Assembly (NCBI GenBank): GCA_020634315.1
Contig: JACKBV010000002.1
Coordinates: 270,039 to 334,038 of the forward strand
Direction of reading: 5' to 3'
Length of the DNA: 64,000 bases
DNA from: Ardenticatenaceae bacterium
Lineage (GTDB): Bacteria; Chloroflexota; Anaerolineae; Promineifilales; Promineifilaceae
The position numbers were made by a program, and so were the translations under genes. The notes beneath the pieces are model-generated. The model saw only the letters and a program-made list of their open reading frames with translations. It did no database searches and had not been told where the DNA came from. Below, piece by piece: positions 46,028 through 54,688 of the stretch. Each line of letters begins with the position of its first letter. Positions within the stretch are counted from its first letter, which is position 1.

Positions 46028-47581
46028 CTACTGCTGATTCAACGCGTAGACCGTCATGTTGTTGCGGCCTTGCTCCTGAGTCCAGGCAAAATCGGTGCTA
46101 AAAAGAAAGGTTGATGCGGGAGATGTTGTAACGGCCGTATACGGCCAACCAGGAGCCGTCACCAGATAATTGGCGCTGCTATGTAGAATGTAATCAGCAA
46201 CGGCCGTTTCATCTCCCAGCAACGTAATTGTCTCCGGCGACACAAGGCCCGCTAAATCGAGCAACGGCCGTTCCGCGAAAAACCCTATCGCCCCAATGTC
46301 ATGCGCCGCAATCAAGGCGTCCTCCGGCGTATTTGCCGCCAACCAATGCGCCACAGTCACCATTTCCCCCTCGATGAAAGCAACATCATCCGCATACGCG
46401 CTGGCCCCCAACAAAAGAAACAACAGCAGCAACACAGCAAACGTCACGCCGGCCACCTGTCGTCCCAGGCGAACAACACGGCCGTTTCCGCCCAATCGCT
46501 GCAACAATATCTGCCACCCCGCCAGCCCATACAGCACCCAAAGCGGCAGCGCCGCCATCAGATAACGGCCGTGTTGATACGTCACGGGAAGTCGCCACGC
46601 ATACAAAAACACATGACCGCCCGCCCATAGCAGCGGCAGCAGCGCCCACAAACGGCGAGCCTGCCAATCCGCACGCAGCGCCAACCAGCCAGCCACAACC
46701 AGCCCCGGCAGCAGCAGCAAATGTGCGCCGCTAATCCCGCGCCAGCCGCTTTCTGAGCCGCCCAGACTAAAATAGAGGAGCTGGCTCAGACGCAGCAAAA
46801 ACGGCCGTGCCAGTTCCACCGCATATTCCGCCTGTTTCGCGTAAAATGTGTTCGGCCAGATAGCGCCACTGGCGCGTAAATTAAACGCAAAATAGGGCAG
46901 TAAAGGCAGCAATGCCATGCCCAGCCAGATTGCTATGCTTCGCACGCGCAAGGGCAAACGAGCCGGTGTCAACAGCAATCCAAGGCCAATGAGCAGCAAT
47001 AAAACCAGTCCGTCGGGACGCGTCAAAATGAGCAGGCCTGAGAGAATGCCAAGCAAGGCGAGGCGGCGATAATCGGTTAACGGCCGTTCCCCCGTCACCA
47101 ACTGTCCCAACAGCACCAACGCTGCCAGACCCAACGCCGCAAACAAAAGCGTTTCCATGCCGCTCACCGCCGCCCAAAGCAGCGGCCAGGTAAGCACAAG
47201 CGTCAGGCCAGGAAGCCACGACTGCTCAGCAAATGACGGCCAAAGCTGCCGCCACAAAGCCATACCGCTCCATCCGACCGCAATCAAGCTGAAGATGCCC
47301 AAGGCAAAGGCCCACCACAAATAAGGCATGTGCAGCAGATAGCCGGCCGTTAGCAATAAAGTCCACAGCGGCGCAGTAGAACCAGCGCTGACAATCCCCG
47401 GCACATATTCCCAACGGCCGCTGCTTGCCAGATTACGCGCATAAGTTTGGTGAATCCAGCCATCATCCAACGGGAAACCAGGGCCGCCACCACGAGCAGA
47501 CAGCCCCACGTAAAGCAGAGCAGCCAATACGGCCGTTCCCGCAACCAGCCATCGTTGTTGCCACAGCGTTAATTTACTCAT
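46028..47581 (-). CDS. Polytopic membrane protein, GT-C-like (cluster member 1)
   Basis: The protein has 517 residues with about ten to twelve helices. PLDDGWIHQTYARNLASSG after the first helix carries the acidic loop motif of GT-C transferases. The C-terminal soluble part (after HDIGAIGFFAERPLLDLAGL) is a periplasmic-type domain. Its start codon overlaps the stop of the preceding GT39-like gene by four bases. It probably transfers sugar from a polyprenyl-phosphate donor to a surface polymer. Exact specificity is not known. Confidence 0.78.
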   Translation of the reverse strand: MSKLTLWQQRWLVAGTAVLAALLYVGLSARGGGPGFPLDDGWIHQTYARNLASSGRWEYVPGIVSAGSTAPLWTLLLTAGYLLHMPYLWWAFALGIFSLIAVGWSGMALWRQLWPSFAEQSWLPGLTLVLTWPLLWAAVSGMETLLFAALGLAALVLLGQLVTGERPLTDYRRLALLGILSGLLILTRPDGLVLLLLIGLGLLLTPARLPLRVRSIAIWLGMALLPLLPYFAFNLRASGAIWPNTFYAKQAEYAVELARPFLLRLSQLLYFSLGGSESGWRGISGAHLLLLPGLVVAGWLALRADWQARRLWALLPLLWAGGHVFLYAWRLPVTYQHGRYLMAALPLWVLYGLAGWQILLQRLGGNGRVVRLGRQVAGVTFAVLLLLFLLLGASAYADDVAFIEGEMVTVAHWLAANTPEDALIAAHDIGAIGFFAERPLLDLAGLVSPETITLLGDETAVADYILHSSANYLVTAPGWPYTAVTTSPASTFLFSTDFAWTQEQGRNNMTVYALNQQ

Positions 47582-49203
47582 TCCAGTGAAAAACGATACA
47601 GGACAAACCCATCATCAAATGTTTGCACCTGTTCAATGTGTGGATACTGGGCCGCGCCGCTGTACAAATCATTCAAAATCGGCGGCCGATCCGCATCTAA
47701 CAACAAATAATTCACGCCATAGCGCTGCGCAATCGTCAGCAGCACATCAGGCGGCTCGTTCGGCACAGCGACAGCACGCAGGCCCGTATGATAATAAAAA
47801 TCAGGGGCCGTTCCGATCATCACCACCGCATCAGCAGGCAGCACGGCGGCAACTTCTCCATAAACGGCCGCTTCCACATCGGCCAATGGCTGTCCCCCGG
47901 CTACGGCCAATGTCACGACAAAAACTATCACCACAAACACAGCGCCAAACAGCCGCTTTGCCTGTCCCGGATGCCAACTAGACCGCCGCGACGCCACCCA
48001 ATCGACAGCCATATCGACCCCCGCCACAGCTAACGGCATCGACCAGGGCCAGATCGCGGTGGACGAATGCAGCAAACTGCCGCGCTGGCCGGGAAAGGTG
48101 AAAATGAGTGCCATCACCAGATAGAGAACCAGGGTGTAGATGGTAAACGGCCGTAACCAACGCCCCGTCTTTTCATCACGCCCCAACCGTATCCAGGCCC
48201 ACACAAAGAAAAAGGTGAACACCGTCAAACCGGTAACGGCGATAAATGTCTGCAAGGCCAGCCAGCTAGCCTCCAACTTAGACATGAGAATATTGCGCCA
48301 GCCCCATGCCAGATAGCTGTTCAGGTCAAAGGAACGGCCGTAAGCAAACAAATCATTGTAGCTCGTCAAAAAAATGGTCTGCGTGCCCACAGGCGACATC
48401 GGTGCGCCAATTAACTGATAGGTGCGCCAAAACCAGCCGCCCATCACCAACAAATAGCCACCAAGAAAAATGACAAGGTGCAAAACCAACGCCTTAAAAC
48501 TGTACGCTTTCTCGACCTCGCCTCGCCAATCTTTGACCTGCCACAACCAGACCAAGCCTCCCGCACCAAACAGCAAAAGGCCATCGGCTCTGGTCAGATG
48601 CGCCAGACCGGTCAGCAACCCGGCGACCATCCAGGAAACGGCCGTTTGTCTGCGCGTTAATTGGGATGACGCGGCCAATGCCAACGCCAGCAAACAGCCG
48701 CCGCCAATCCAGGCAAACAACACAAACGTCGTCGGCTGCACCCAATAAGCCGCATAATAGCCGCCAGCCATCGTAAACAAAGCCGCCGTGCGTGCCTGCC
48801 GTCGCCGCGATGGCAAAGGCAGCGCCATCGTCAACTGCCAGCTAATCGCATATCCCAGCCAGGGTAACAGCCCCGCCAACAACCAAAAAGGCAGCTGCCC
48901 CCCACGCCATGTCCCGCTCAACCAATACCCGACCGCCCCCAATAAGGACGTCAACGGCATCCAATAGGTAAAACTAGGCGCGGGCAAGCTGTCTGGCGCA
49001 TCCAGATAAATCCAGACGATCTCCTCCGTCAACCCATCGCCATCGGCTAATCGCTGCGCATTGTCGGTGTAATAATACGCATCAAAATAGGAAGGATGCT
49101 GCAAACGCAGCGCCCAAAATCCTTGCACAGCCAGCCCAAGCAGCGCAATCCAGAGGAAATCACGATAAGTTTGCCGATCCCGCAGCCAATTAAATGAGAT
49201 CAT
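47578..49203 (-). CDS. Glycosyltransferase family 39-like membrane protein (cluster member 2)
   Basis: The protein has 541 residues and about twelve helices. The first external loop contains FDAYYYTDNAQRLADGDG, the Asp-rich motif of the PMT/ArnT superfamily. The later GLAHLTRADGLLL is also typical. The C-terminal segment after VMIGTAPDFYYHTGL is soluble. It is preceded by a gene ending eight bases upstream. It likely uses polyprenyl-phospho-mannose or a similar lipid-linked sugar as donor. Confidence 0.82.
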   Translation of the reverse strand: MISFNWLRDRQTYRDFLWIALLGLAVQGFWALRLQHPSYFDAYYYTDNAQRLADGDGLTEEIVWIYLDAPDSLPAPSFTYWMPLTSLLGAVGYWLSGTWRGGQLPFWLLAGLLPWLGYAISWQLTMALPLPSRRRQARTAALFTMAGGYYAAYWVQPTTFVLFAWIGGGCLLALALAASSQLTRRQTAVSWMVAGLLTGLAHLTRADGLLLFGAGGLVWLWQVKDWRGEVEKAYSFKALVLHLVIFLGGYLLVMGGWFWRTYQLIGAPMSPVGTQTIFLTSYNDLFAYGRSFDLNSYLAWGWRNILMSKLEASWLALQTFIAVTGLTVFTFFFVWAWIRLGRDEKTGRWLRPFTIYTLVLYLVMALIFTFPGQRGSLLHSSTAIWPWSMPLAVAGVDMAVDWVASRRSSWHPGQAKRLFGAVFVVIVFVVTLAVAGGQPLADVEAAVYGEVAAVLPADAVVMIGTAPDFYYHTGLRAVAVPNEPPDVLLTIAQRYGVNYLLLDADRPPILNDLYSGAAQYPHIEQVQTFDDGFVLYRFSLE

Positions 49204-49210
49204 GTCTCCT

Positions 49211-50275
49211 TTACGCCGTCCCTTTCACCCAAATCACGTTCGTAAAAATCCACAAAACACTGTAATTGAGAATGCGGCGCGAATGCACCAGCCCCCCGTA
49301 CAACAACAAGCTAACCATCACCGCTTGCATAAAACGCACCATCGCCGCCGCTTCCTGCAACGTAGAACGCGGCAAAAACAGAATGACCAGCCCATTCAGC
49401 AGCAAACAGTAGACATAAGGATGATGCAAGCCGCGCCATAACGCCTGCAAACTAATTCCCAAAGCAAACAAAACAGGCACAACCACCATCGGCACAATGG
49501 TCAGCGAGACCAGCAAAAACGCCATCCAGCCAGTTTGCGCCACAACCAGCCAGCCGCCAAATGGAACCAGGGTAAACGATGTCGCACCTGCGCCACCAGA
49601 ACCAACGCCCGGCGCACCCAGCCAATACCAAAGGATTATTTGCATAACCAGAAAAGGAACACCACTCAGTGACAACAAAACAGCCTGCCCCCATGCCCGT
49701 TCCCTTAAACTGTACAACCCATAAGCCGCCACGAAGATCAGCGTTGTTTCTTTGGTCAAGGCCGCCAGGGCAAAAGCCAACACCGCCCAATACAAACGTT
49801 TTTGTGTCCAGGCTAACATCGCCAGCATGATCAAGGCTTGGGCAACCGGCTCCGTCAAGTTTGTGCGCAGCGCGACAAATTGCCCACCATACAACCCATA
49901 AACCAACGCGTACCAGCCGCTCACGCCTAAACGGGTCAACAATCCTTCTGTCGCCCAGGTGCCAATGCCAATGGCCGCCATGTTCACGCCAATTAATGCC
50001 CAAGGAACCAAACCAGATTGGCCCAGGGCCACAATGCGTGCCAGCAAGGGGTAAAAAATGCGTTGGAAGCGATAAGCGGGTACGTCTAGATAGGAAACGG
50101 CCGTTGTCCAGCGCAGCGCAATTTGATACGCAAAATGACCATCATAATCGACAAAAGCCAGCGGGTCGCCTCCATGGCTTGCCAGCACGCCCGCCACATA
50201 CAGCAGCACAACGGCACCCACAAAAATCGTGGGCAGCCCTTGGCGATAGGCAAACAATTTGCTTAATTTTGCCAT
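49211..50275 (-). CDS. Polytopic membrane protein of the glycan cluster (member 3)
   Basis: The protein has 354 residues and about nine helices. FVDYDGHFAYQIALRWT and RFQRIFYPLLARIVALGQ match the first-loop region of a GT87/DUF2029-like family; ALAALTKETTLIFVAAYGL is the conserved helix with the Lys-Glu pair. The gene is separated by about seven bases on each side from its neighbours. It is shorter than typical GT-C enzymes and may be a related transporter or partner. No signal peptide is seen. Confidence 0.72.
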   Translation of the reverse strand: MAKLSKLFAYRQGLPTIFVGAVVLLYVAGVLASHGGDPLAFVDYDGHFAYQIALRWTTAVSYLDVPAYRFQRIFYPLLARIVALGQSGLVPWALIGVNMAAIGIGTWATEGLLTRLGVSGWYALVYGLYGGQFVALRTNLTEPVAQALIMLAMLAWTQKRLYWAVLAFALAALTKETTLIFVAAYGLYSLRERAWGQAVLLSLSGVPFLVMQIILWYWLGAPGVGSGGAGATSFTLVPFGGWLVVAQTGWMAFLLVSLTIVPMVVVPVLFALGISLQALWRGLHHPYVYCLLLNGLVILFLPRSTLQEAAAMVRFMQAVMVSLLLYGGLVHSRRILNYSVLWIFTNVIWVKGTA

Positions 50276-50282
50276 GATCTAA

Positions 50283-51818
50283 TCAAGGGACAGCTGCCTG
50301 CCTGGCAAAAACGAGCGCCATATCATCTGCGTACACTTCCTGCCAGTCTGGTTCTTGGGCCAACGCCTGCGCCAGTGCGCTGTACGGGCTGATCACCGCC
50401 AAACGAACGCCATAAGCGTCCAGCCGTTCCTGCCAACCATTTCCTGCGGCGTCAATGAGCAGGTAATCACGCAAAAAGTCGTCGTCGTAGAGGTCGGTAC
50501 GGCCGTCTACAAACACCGGATACTGCGGCAGTCGCCAAATAAGATAACCACCCCAATTGTAATCATTAAAAAGTGGGCCAGCTGGCTGTGCCTCTTGCAA
50601 ATAAGCAATCGCGCCGACAGGCAGCGTTTGCGCCTGTTCAGCCTCATTTGTCGTGATGGAAGCGGCATCGGCAAAGCGAACCAGCGCCACCAACAACACA
50701 AACAACAACAACAGCCAATTTACCGCCAGCGCCAACCCCTTTTGCGAAGATGACCACTCCTTGCCTTGCCCTCGCCAACGCGCCCACGCTTGCGTGCCCA
50801 CGCGCACAATCACCGGCGCATTCACCAGGGCAAACAAGGGAATATTGCGCACAGCCAGCAGAGACATATAGGCGAACAAAGCCACCAATGTCAATTCTGT
50901 AAAGTCAGCGCGTCGCCCGGCCAGCCCAAACACCGTTAAAGCTGCCAACAATAACCAGATAAACGGGTGCAAATAAAAGGCATGGAAGTCAGGCGCCTGC
51001 CACTCTTGAATATAATCTTGCAGCACGCCAATGCCCACGGTGCGGAATGGATAACTCCACATTTGCGTTGTGTTCGGGTTCAACGGCAGCAGCAAGAAGC
51101 AAATAGCCATGACCAACAGCAGCAGCCCAATGCCACGCCAACCGATGCCCTGCGGGTCAGCAGATACCGGTGTTGCATCGGATTTCACCTGCCACATGTG
51201 CAGCAGTTGGTTCACCGTTTCGCCAAACAAATAAGCGACCATCAAAATGAAGCCGATAGCAAAGCCGCCATGAATATTGACCCAAATTAACATGATCACG
51301 GGCAGCAGCCACAGCGATTTTATGCTGCCTTGTTTGAAGCGATACAAGAGATAGGCGACGATGGAGGTGAGCAAGAAGCTGACCATTTGCGGGCGTATCG
51401 CCCAAATGATGCTGGTGGAAGCCGCCGCAATGATAAAAACAAAGGCACGCAGCCACATGTTTGCCTGACGGCATTGCATCCAGGCGAAAGAAAAAGCGGC
51501 CGTTACCAACGCCGCCAAAAACAACACGAGACCGCCATAACCGAGCCATTCCCAGGCGAGGAAGATGGCCGCCTGGGCTAGCCAGCCATGATCGATCCAG
51601 GGTTCGCCAAGCCGGGTATGGGAAAACGGGTCGGTGAGTGGGATGGCACGATTTTCAATAATCCAGCGACCAGATTGCAAATGCCACCAACTGTCTGTAT
51701 CGGTGGGAATGCGTGCGGCCATTGCAAAGATAGCCACAAACGTGACCAGCGTGATTAAGCGCGTAAAAGTGAGCCAGCGCAGCCAGGAAGGAAAACCAGA
51801 ATGAGCTTCTTCATCCAT
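50283..51818 (-). CDS. Polytopic membrane protein of the glycan cluster (member 4)
   Basis: The protein has 511 residues and about eleven helices. IPTDTDSWWHLQSGRWIIEN near the N-terminus and PWIDHGWLAQAAIFLAWE resemble the acidic loop of GT-C-like proteins of unknown substrate. A soluble C-terminal region contains YLIWRLPQYPVFVDGRTDLY, suggesting a sugar- or lipid-facing domain. It is the first membrane gene after the methyltransferase, eight bases downstream of it. It is placed in the pathway by context. Confidence 0.75.
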   Translation of the reverse strand: MDEEAHSGFPSWLRWLTFTRLITLVTFVAIFAMAARIPTDTDSWWHLQSGRWIIENRAIPLTDPFSHTRLGEPWIDHGWLAQAAIFLAWEWLGYGGLVLFLAALVTAAFSFAWMQCRQANMWLRAFVFIIAAASTSIIWAIRPQMVSFLLTSIVAYLLYRFKQGSIKSLWLLPVIMLIWVNIHGGFAIGFILMVAYLFGETVNQLLHMWQVKSDATPVSADPQGIGWRGIGLLLLVMAICFLLLPLNPNTTQMWSYPFRTVGIGVLQDYIQEWQAPDFHAFYLHPFIWLLLAALTVFGLAGRRADFTELTLVALFAYMSLLAVRNIPLFALVNAPVIVRVGTQAWARWRGQGKEWSSSQKGLALAVNWLLLLFVLLVALVRFADAASITTNEAEQAQTLPVGAIAYLQEAQPAGPLFNDYNWGGYLIWRLPQYPVFVDGRTDLYDDDFLRDYLLIDAAGNGWQERLDAYGVRLAVISPYSALAQALAQEPDWQEVYADDMALVFARQAAVP

Positions 51819-51826
51819 ATGCGAAA

Positions 51827-52738
51827 TTATACAAGCGGTCGGCGGGCGTAGACTGTAAATAAATCGCCAAAATTGACGGGCACGGCCGTTTCCGCAATGC
51901 CCAGTTTACGCACAAACCAATGTGCGACACGACCCAGTCGTTCACTTAACCCGCCGACACGCGTTGCCAGATAACCAAAACGCAAATAACGCCCCTGTGC
52001 CCCAGACCAAACGACTTCATAGCCAATCTTTTGCAGCATCTTAGCCATCGTTTTCTGGCTAAAGTAATGAAGGTGCATATCCATCAACCACGGCCAACGC
52101 GATCCCATTAACCGCGCCGTCAGGCTGTCAATGTCCATCGTGTGCGCCACCAGCCAGCCGCCCGGTTTCAATAGATGATACGCCTTCGTCATTTCCAGCA
52201 AGGGATCGTCAACATGCTCGATCACATCCCACATTGTTACCACATCAAACTGACGCCCTTGCAATTCTGGCGCATCCTGCGTGCCAGAAAAGACATTCAA
52301 GCCTTGCGCCTGGGCTTCGGCCGCCGCCCAATCAGACGGTTCTACGCCCCAGGCATCCCAGCCAGCTTGCGTGGCGACATCGACAAAAACACCAATGTAT
52401 GCGCCGACATCGAGCAGGGAACGGCCGTTTCCCGGCCCTGTCACCTGCTCCAACTCTTGCAAATGCTTGCGAAAGGTCAATTCACGCCCTTCGCGCTCGG
52501 TTACATAGGTATCATCTTCAACGGCCGTATACGCCGCAATCAACTCATCCTCCGACCAGCGCGGGTTAGCATACACATACCCACACTGGCGACACTGCAC
52601 AATTTGCGGATGATGCCCATAGCTAGGGCTGGTACAGCGAAATGCATCCACATGCAAAGCATTGCTGCCATTTAACGTCGCTGGAAAACGTACCTTCCAA
52701 TCGTCTTGACCACATAAATTACAACAAACTCGAATCAT
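51827..52738 (-). CDS. Class I SAM methyltransferase with N-terminal zinc-binding motif
   Basis: The protein has 303 residues. The N-terminus has two Cys pairs (CCNLCG and CRQCGYVYANPRW), a zinc-binding element found in many sugar-related methyltransferases. The SAM motif is SLLDVGAYIGVFVDVA and post-II DVVTMWDVIEHVDDP. It probably methylates a glycan or its precursor. Its ATG overlaps the stop of the GT2 gene as ATGA. Confidence 0.85.
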   Translation of the reverse strand: MIRVCCNLCGQDDWKVRFPATLNGSNALHVDAFRCTSPSYGHHPQIVQCRQCGYVYANPRWSEDELIAAYTAVEDDTYVTEREGRELTFRKHLQELEQVTGPGNGRSLLDVGAYIGVFVDVATQAGWDAWGVEPSDWAAAEAQAQGLNVFSGTQDAPELQGRQFDVVTMWDVIEHVDDPLLEMTKAYHLLKPGGWLVAHTMDIDSLTARLMGSRWPWLMDMHLHYFSQKTMAKMLQKIGYEVVWSGAQGRYLRFGYLATRVGGLSERLGRVAHWFVRKLGIAETAVPVNFGDLFTVYARRPLV

Positions 52739-53496
52739 GATGAGGAAATAGGGATAGTGGGACGTCGGGGTTCACCCCGGCGCAAACGGCGGGCAAACAG
52801 ACGAAACACAGTATATTGTGCCTTGTAAATCTCTTGTCGCGAGATCTTTGTTGTTCCTTTGCGCCGATCCTCAAAAATAATAGGAACTTCGCCAATCTGC
52901 CAGCCACGTCGCTGGCACAAAAACAACATTTCCACTAAAAACGAATATCCGCTAGAAAAAATCTGATCCAGCGGAATGGATTCCAAAACTTCGCGCCGAT
53001 ACAGACGAAAACCGGCCGTAGCATCTTTCGCTTTCAAGCCCAACAATGTCCGCGCAACCATATTCGCTAGCTTGCTTAGCCAGATGCGCTTCCAGGTACA
53101 GTGCATCGCACCGCCCCCCGGCACATAACGCGAACCAATGACGACATGCTTCTGTGCGCTCAAGGCAATCATGTCTGGGATGTAACGCGGATTGTGCGAA
53201 AAATCTGCGTCCATCGTCATCAGGCGCTGCGCGTTCAATTCATACAAGCCTGCTTTAAACCCGGCAATATAGGCTGTTCCTAGCCCCATTTTGCCAGGCC
53301 GATGAATCACATGGACACGGTCTGGATAATCGGCAACCCAGCGGTCAGCCAGATCGCCTGTGCCATCTGGAGAATTATCATCCACAATAATGACGCCCAG
53401 GTCTACCGGTAAGGCTAACAATTGTGTAACCAAATCATCCAGATTGTCGGCTTCGTTGTACGTTGGTACGATGACAAATGTGTCAATTTTTCCCAT
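52735..53496 (-). CDS. Polyprenol-phosphate mannosyltransferase-like GT2 (Dpm1-like)
   Basis: The protein has 253 residues without a membrane tail. IVPTYNEADNLDDLV, VDDNSPDGTGDLAD, MDADFSHNPRYIP and the DxD-type site fit Dpm1/polyprenyl monophosphomannose synthase. It should charge a polyprenyl phosphate with mannose or glucose for the membrane transferases encoded downstream. It is the first gene of the operon (46028-53496). A basic C-terminal tail (RRLRRGEPRR) may bind the membrane. Confidence 0.92.
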   Translation of the reverse strand: MGKIDTFVIVPTYNEADNLDDLVTQLLALPVDLGVIIVDDNSPDGTGDLADRWVADYPDRVHVIHRPGKMGLGTAYIAGFKAGLYELNAQRLMTMDADFSHNPRYIPDMIALSAQKHVVIGSRYVPGGGAMHCTWKRIWLSKLANMVARTLLGLKAKDATAGFRLYRREVLESIPLDQIFSSGYSFLVEMLFLCQRRGWQIGEVPIIFEDRRKGTTKISRQEIYKAQYTVFRLFARRLRRGEPRRPTIPISSS

Positions 53497-53665
53497 ATAG
53501 TTTTACTCCAACAGATGGGTGATTTTAACGAGAATACCAGGGGAGGTCAATGCGCGTACGGTACCAGCCAGGGAATCGTGGTGCAGGCATTGGTAAAGCC
53601 ATCTTTGTGGCTGCTGTGGCCGGGCAAAGAGCGATTTTTGCCAGAAATGTAAGGGCCATTGGCGA

Positions 53666-53692
53666 AACGGCCGTTAGCGAAACTGGTATAAT
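53666..53692 (+). promoter_or_regulatory. Extended -10 promoter with AACGGCCGTT upstream, RimK-like gene
   Basis: TGGTATAAT (53684-53692) is a perfect extended -10. AACGGCCGTT (53666-53675) lies eight bases upstream in the -35 zone. The layout matches that at 30716-30741. The start of transcription would be near 53700, with a leader of about 20 bases and no clear Shine-Dalgarno. Confidence 0.6.
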
Positions 53693-53718
53693 TGCGACAA
53701 CATCCAACACAGAAACCT

Positions 53719-54666
53719 ATGAAAATCGGCATCTTATCACGTAATCGCAATCTCTATAGCACCCGCCGCCTCAGCCAGGCAGCACACACACACGGGCATG
53801 AAGTGGTCATCATCGACACCATGTCCATTGCCGTAGAAATGGGCATCGCCGAATCAGCAGCGCAAATCAAAGTCATACAAACCGCGTTAATCCCCCGCAC
53901 CACCTATTTACCACAGGTAGACGCGATTATTCCCCGTATTGGCGCATCCATTACATCGTATGGGCTGGCCGTTGTGCGCCAGTTTGAAGGGCAAGGTGTG
54001 CGCACAACGGCGACGGCGTCCGCCATTGACTGTTCACGCGACAAATTGCACAGCCTGCAAATGATGGCACGCGCGGGGCTGCCGATTCCGAAAACGGCCG
54101 TTATCGCCCGCTCTGAGGCGCTTTTCCCTGCTTTACAGGCTGTCAATGGGCCGCCAGCCATCTTAAAATCGAGCCGGGGCACACAGGGGCATGAGGTCAT
54201 TTTGGCAACCTCGTTACAAACCGCCCAGGCTGCCTTTCAACGTCTGCGCCGCCTGGGGCCACAGGTTTTGGTACAGGAATTTGTGGCGGAAGCGGAAGGG
54301 AAAGATACGCGTGTCATTGTTGTCGGCCAGCAATGTGTTGCCGCAATGGAGCGCAGTGCCAGCCGTGGGGAGTTTCGCGCAAATTTACACTTGGGGGGAA
54401 CGGCCGTTCCCATCACCATCGATCCCCAAACCAAAAAACTGGCCCTGGCGGCTGCGCGGGCACACGACTTGCATGTCGCCGGCGTCGATTTGATTTATTC
54501 CCAACGCGGCCCCTTACTGCTAGAAGTTAACTCCTCACCAGGTTTGCAAGGCATTGAAACAGCCACCCAGGTTGATATTGCCGCCCACATCATTTCCTTT
54601 CTAGAAACAGATCAGCCTGGTGATAAACAAAAACGCCGCTCACAAAAAAGTAAGCGGCGTCGCTAA
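53719..54666 (+). CDS. rimK: RimK-family ATP-grasp ligase
   Basis: The protein has 315 residues. KIGILSRNRNLYSTRRL starts the N-terminal domain; SAIDCSRDKLHSLQMMARAG, ILKSSRGTQGHEVIL and VLVQEFVAEAEGKDTRVIV give the ATP-grasp core; LLEVNSSPGLQGIE is the metal-binding end. RimK adds glutamates to ribosomal protein S6 in E. coli; other members modify coenzyme F420 or make peptides. The C-terminus is very basic (QKRRSQKSKRRR). No S6 or F420 gene is near. ATG 53719 is preferred over the frame start at 53692, which falls on the promoter. Confidence 0.9.
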   Translation: MKIGILSRNRNLYSTRRLSQAAHTHGHEVVIIDTMSIAVEMGIAESAAQIKVIQTALIPRTTYLPQVDAIIPRIGASITSYGLAVVRQFEGQGVRTTATASAIDCSRDKLHSLQMMARAGLPIPKTAVIARSEALFPALQAVNGPPAILKSSRGTQGHEVILATSLQTAQAAFQRLRRLGPQVLVQEFVAEAEGKDTRVIVVGQQCVAAMERSASRGEFRANLHLGGTAVPITIDPQTKKLALAAARAHDLHVAGVDLIYSQRGPLLLEVNSSPGLQGIETATQVDIAAHIISFLETDQPGDKQKRRSQKSKRRR

Positions 54667-54688
54667 TTCATCGCAAAACTCAACTATT

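Noticed and set aside
54637..54660. Hairpin ACGCCGCT/AGCGGCGT at the end of the RimK-like gene
   Set aside because: It lies inside the coding region with a 12-base loop and no T-run; it is probably a result of the basic Arg/Lys tail codons.
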